Below, in pieces: positions 18,811 through 20,732 of a stretch of 20,732 nucleotides of DNA. Source of the DNA: Pigoraptor chileana (lineage: Eukaryota > Opisthokonta > Filasterea); assembly GCA_943704495.1 (NCBI GenBank), contig CALSCR010002476.1, positions 1-20,732 on the forward strand, in the 5' to 3' direction. The position numbers and the translations under genes are program-made. The first letter of the stretch is position 1; every line of letters starts with the position of its first letter. The notes beneath the pieces are model-generated. The model made no database searches. It was given only the letters and a program-made list of their open reading frames with translations, and was not told where the DNA came from.

Positions 18811-20397
18811 TCACGGCTCCTCGTCAGTCATTTTGAGAAAGTGTGCGTAGCTTTCGCGACGGCACTCGCCTTTCTCGTTAAAGACAATCTTGTAGCATGT
18901 TCCATCCGCACATATGGCTGTGCGTACAAAGATTTGGTGCGTTTGATATTGCTTTGATTAGTAAATGCATATACACGTACATATCAACTTAGATATTGAT
19001 TGATAAGTCAATACATAGCACACGTACATATACACATTACTCAAATAAGAGTACGTGCATACATGCTTGAGTGTGCAAAACAAACACAACGCACCGACGA
19101 TTGTGTTATCAGGCCCAAAAGCACAGACACACGGCCCCTCCGGCACGGAGAACTTGGCAAAGCTCCACGCCGAGCTAAAGTACTTTGGGAGAAACTCCTT
19201 AGCGGGAGCGAGACTGCGTTTGAAACACACACACATACACACACACACACACACGCATGCACAATGATATGAGTTAATAACAACAGGCATATAAATAGCC
19301 ACGCACAACAATCATGGGCAATATGCATTCTTGCACACAACAGAACCACAACAAAGGTCAGTTGTAGCATTCAGTTCCAGTGCATTGGGCGCTTTGTCCA
19401 AGCACTCCACAACAAGGATACAAGCTGAGGAAACGCAAGTGGTGTTGCACAACCACATGCCCAGACACCCACGACGACTGCTTGTTTAGGCTTTCGTCGC
19501 CGAGTGAGAATATGTGCACAGTCGCCTTGTCACTCGACACGCACACCATCGTGGAATCATGGTTGAAATTAATGCTGCAAAGGGAGATGGAGACCAGGCA
19601 AAGAGAGATAAACAATGGGCAAAAGGAGCGTGTGTGAATGTGTGCAAGCACATATCATGCAGGGCCCCAACTCACTCACGGATAAACATACACATACATA
19701 ATCGAAATACTACACACACATTAACTAGTCACACACAAACACACATATGTGTACACACACACATGCACACCCACACACACACACGCATGTATACACACAC
19801 ATACATGCACACCCACAAACACACATGCATGTATACACACACATACACATATACATACACATACACACACATGCACATACGCATACCAGTAGATTTCGGC
19901 GCGATCAGCACCACGGCGCAGCTCATGCAACCGACGCCCCGATTGAGTATCGAAGATGCGAATGAGTGTTCCCTGTCCCCCGTATGCGAATGAAACATAA
20001 GTAAGAGACACACACCAACATCTCCCGCTTCTTACTATTCCCGAGCACGCATGCGCGCATACACACACAACACACGCGCACTCACAGCACACATACAACA
20101 CAATACATTACTTTGATTAGTCCCTACAATAACCTGTAAAACCACACCTATACTAAAGCAAACAAGGACGACACACACACAGACACAAGCACGCACACAC
20201 ACATACCTTTTCGGATGCCGTTGCCAGGCGGGTTCCCTGCAGATTGAACGCAATTGCCGACAGCTGTGTCTCGTGGGCGGGCAGAATGTGTGAAGCCCCC
20301 TTCGCCTCGGCAAGGTCCAGCAGTTGCACCTGCCCAGGACTCCGCCCGGGAAATGCAAGAAGAGCGTGTTCGGAGCTGGGACACAACGCGCACACGC
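18811..20397 (-). CDS. WDR45B: WDR45B/WIPI3-type PROPPIN autophagy protein (partial; N-terminal half off the right edge)
   Basis: Exons, minus strand: 20397-20207, 19972-19887, 19574-19473, 19213-19095, 18917-18811 (stop TGA). All joins are GT..AG and in phase, giving about 200 residues. The chain follows human WDR45B as I remember it nearly residue by residue: CALCPSSEHALLAFPG, NLQGTRLATASEK, GTLIRIFDTQSG, LHELRRGADRAEIYCINF, NKQSSLAPAKEFLPKYFSS, WSFAKFSVPEGPCVCAFG, ICADGTCYKIVFNEKGEC, and the ending FLKMTDEEP. These are blades 4-7 of a seven-bladed propeller. The L/FRRG motif, whose two arginines bind PI3P and PI(3,5)P2 on membranes in this family, is intact as LRRG. Members act with ATG2 in phagophore growth and lipid transfer. 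FLPKYFSS favours WDR45B over WDR45. The exon at 20397 needs a phase-1 upstream exon; I could not place one with confidence before the window ends. Confidence 0.95.
19224..19254 (-). repeat. CA/GT microsatellite in a WDR45B-like intron
   Basis: ACACAC with one ACATAC break; GTGTGT on the sense (minus) strand. It lies in the intron 19472-19214, ending about 10 bases before the acceptor. Confidence 0.85.
19723..19880 (-). repeat. Long CA/CATA/CATGCA compound repeat in a WDR45B-like intron
   Basis: Imperfect ACACAC, CATGCACACCCAC and TACACATACA units fill the half of intron 19886-19575 next to its donor; the sense strand reads GTGTGT/TATGTG. A sub-block of roughly 42-44 bases containing GCATGTATACACACACATAC is visible at least twice (about 19785-19845). 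Confidence 0.75.
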
Positions 20398-20643
20398 CTG
20401 CAAATCATCCAACAGCAGCAGAACAGTGTGTGTGTGTGTGTGTGTGTGATTGAGTGGAGTGAGTGCAGCGAGAGAGTGAGTGAGTATGTGTATGTGTGCA
20501 ATCATCCAACAACAACAACAGCAACAACAACAACAAAAGAGTGTGACTATTCAGTGAGTGACTCCATCGACAAATTCCATTCCATTTTCGAAGACAACGC
20601 GAGGAAATCACATAAAGAGGCGTAGAGGATGTAAACCAGTGTC

Positions 20644-20685
<42 letters not shown>

Positions 20686-20732
20686 TCAGTACTCAAAACG
20701 CCTTAGGCATAAGCCCATCGACTCCAACATTG
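20398..20732. other. Right-edge stretch with four microsatellites, probably WDR45B-like intron
   Basis: Contains a GT run (20426-20448), CAA repeats (20508-20536), a GA run (20647-20682) and the sequence CCCATCGACTC (20714-20724). A missing upstream exon of the WDR45B-like gene may lie around 20550-20640, the only non-repetitive part, but I could not match it to a PROPPIN blade in a phase-compatible way. Confidence 0.45.
20647..20682. repeat. GA dinucleotide microsatellite
   Basis: Eighteen GA units without interruption; CT on the minus strand, where it could serve as a pyrimidine tract. Confidence 0.95.

Noticed and set aside
19514-19993. 159-codon plus-strand frame with long Thr/His repeats
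   Set aside because: It is antisense to WDR45B-like exons and a CA-repeat intron.
19723-20103. CA-rich spaced repeats resembling a CRISPR-like array
   Set aside because: Units are imperfect microsatellite blocks without unique spacers, inside a eukaryotic intron.

Overview
The window is nuclear DNA of an intron-rich, flagellated single-celled eukaryote. The evidence: five of the six genes can only be read as many short exons joined across GT..AG introns of about 110-360 bases; all frames use the standard code; one gene belongs to a centriole/cilium family (CCDC81); and two genes have TATA boxes about 100 bases before their start codons. I cannot name the species. A possible RFX X-box would suit the animal/fungus/amoeba side of the tree (Amorphea), but that is weak evidence. 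I see no tRNA or rRNA gene, CRISPR array, transposon or old virus copy.

Layout, left to right. (1) 109-2342, minus: a CCDC81-like protein with two HU-like domains in eight exons; its C-terminus lies beyond the left edge. (2) 3272-7696, plus: an 868-residue coiled-coil protein in nine exons, divergent from gene 1 and separated from it by about 930 bases that hold a candidate X-box. (3) About 8176-11271, plus: an unrecognised protein of up to 774 residues with one C2H2-like finger; its last three exons are well supported by phase and its first exon is tentative. (4) 12529-13584, minus: an intronless zinc-independent quinone oxidoreductase/alcohol dehydrogenase of the TIGR02817 type, bacterial in look. 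(5) 14475-17546, plus: a secreted or lysosomal histidine acid phosphatase (ACP2/PXYLP1-like, 451 residues) in eight exons. (6) 18811-20397, minus: the C-terminal half of a WDR45B/WIPI3-type PROPPIN, an autophagy beta-propeller, in five exons; the N-terminal half lies beyond the right edge.

The genes do not form a pathway. Genes 1 and 2 may share a promoter and a role in the centriole or cilium. Genes 5 and 6 both point to the lysosome/autophagy side of the cell but are merely convergent neighbours. Exon joins were made by hand from splice consensus, reading phase and, for genes 1, 5 and 6, remembered similarity to the human families. In every multi-exon gene the summed exon phases close without a leftover base.

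The main genome-level pattern is that introns are rich in GT/TTG repeats on the transcribed sense strand whichever way the gene points, with one clear exception in gene 5. Translating these repeats gives many false Cys/Val or Thr/His open frames, which are left out.
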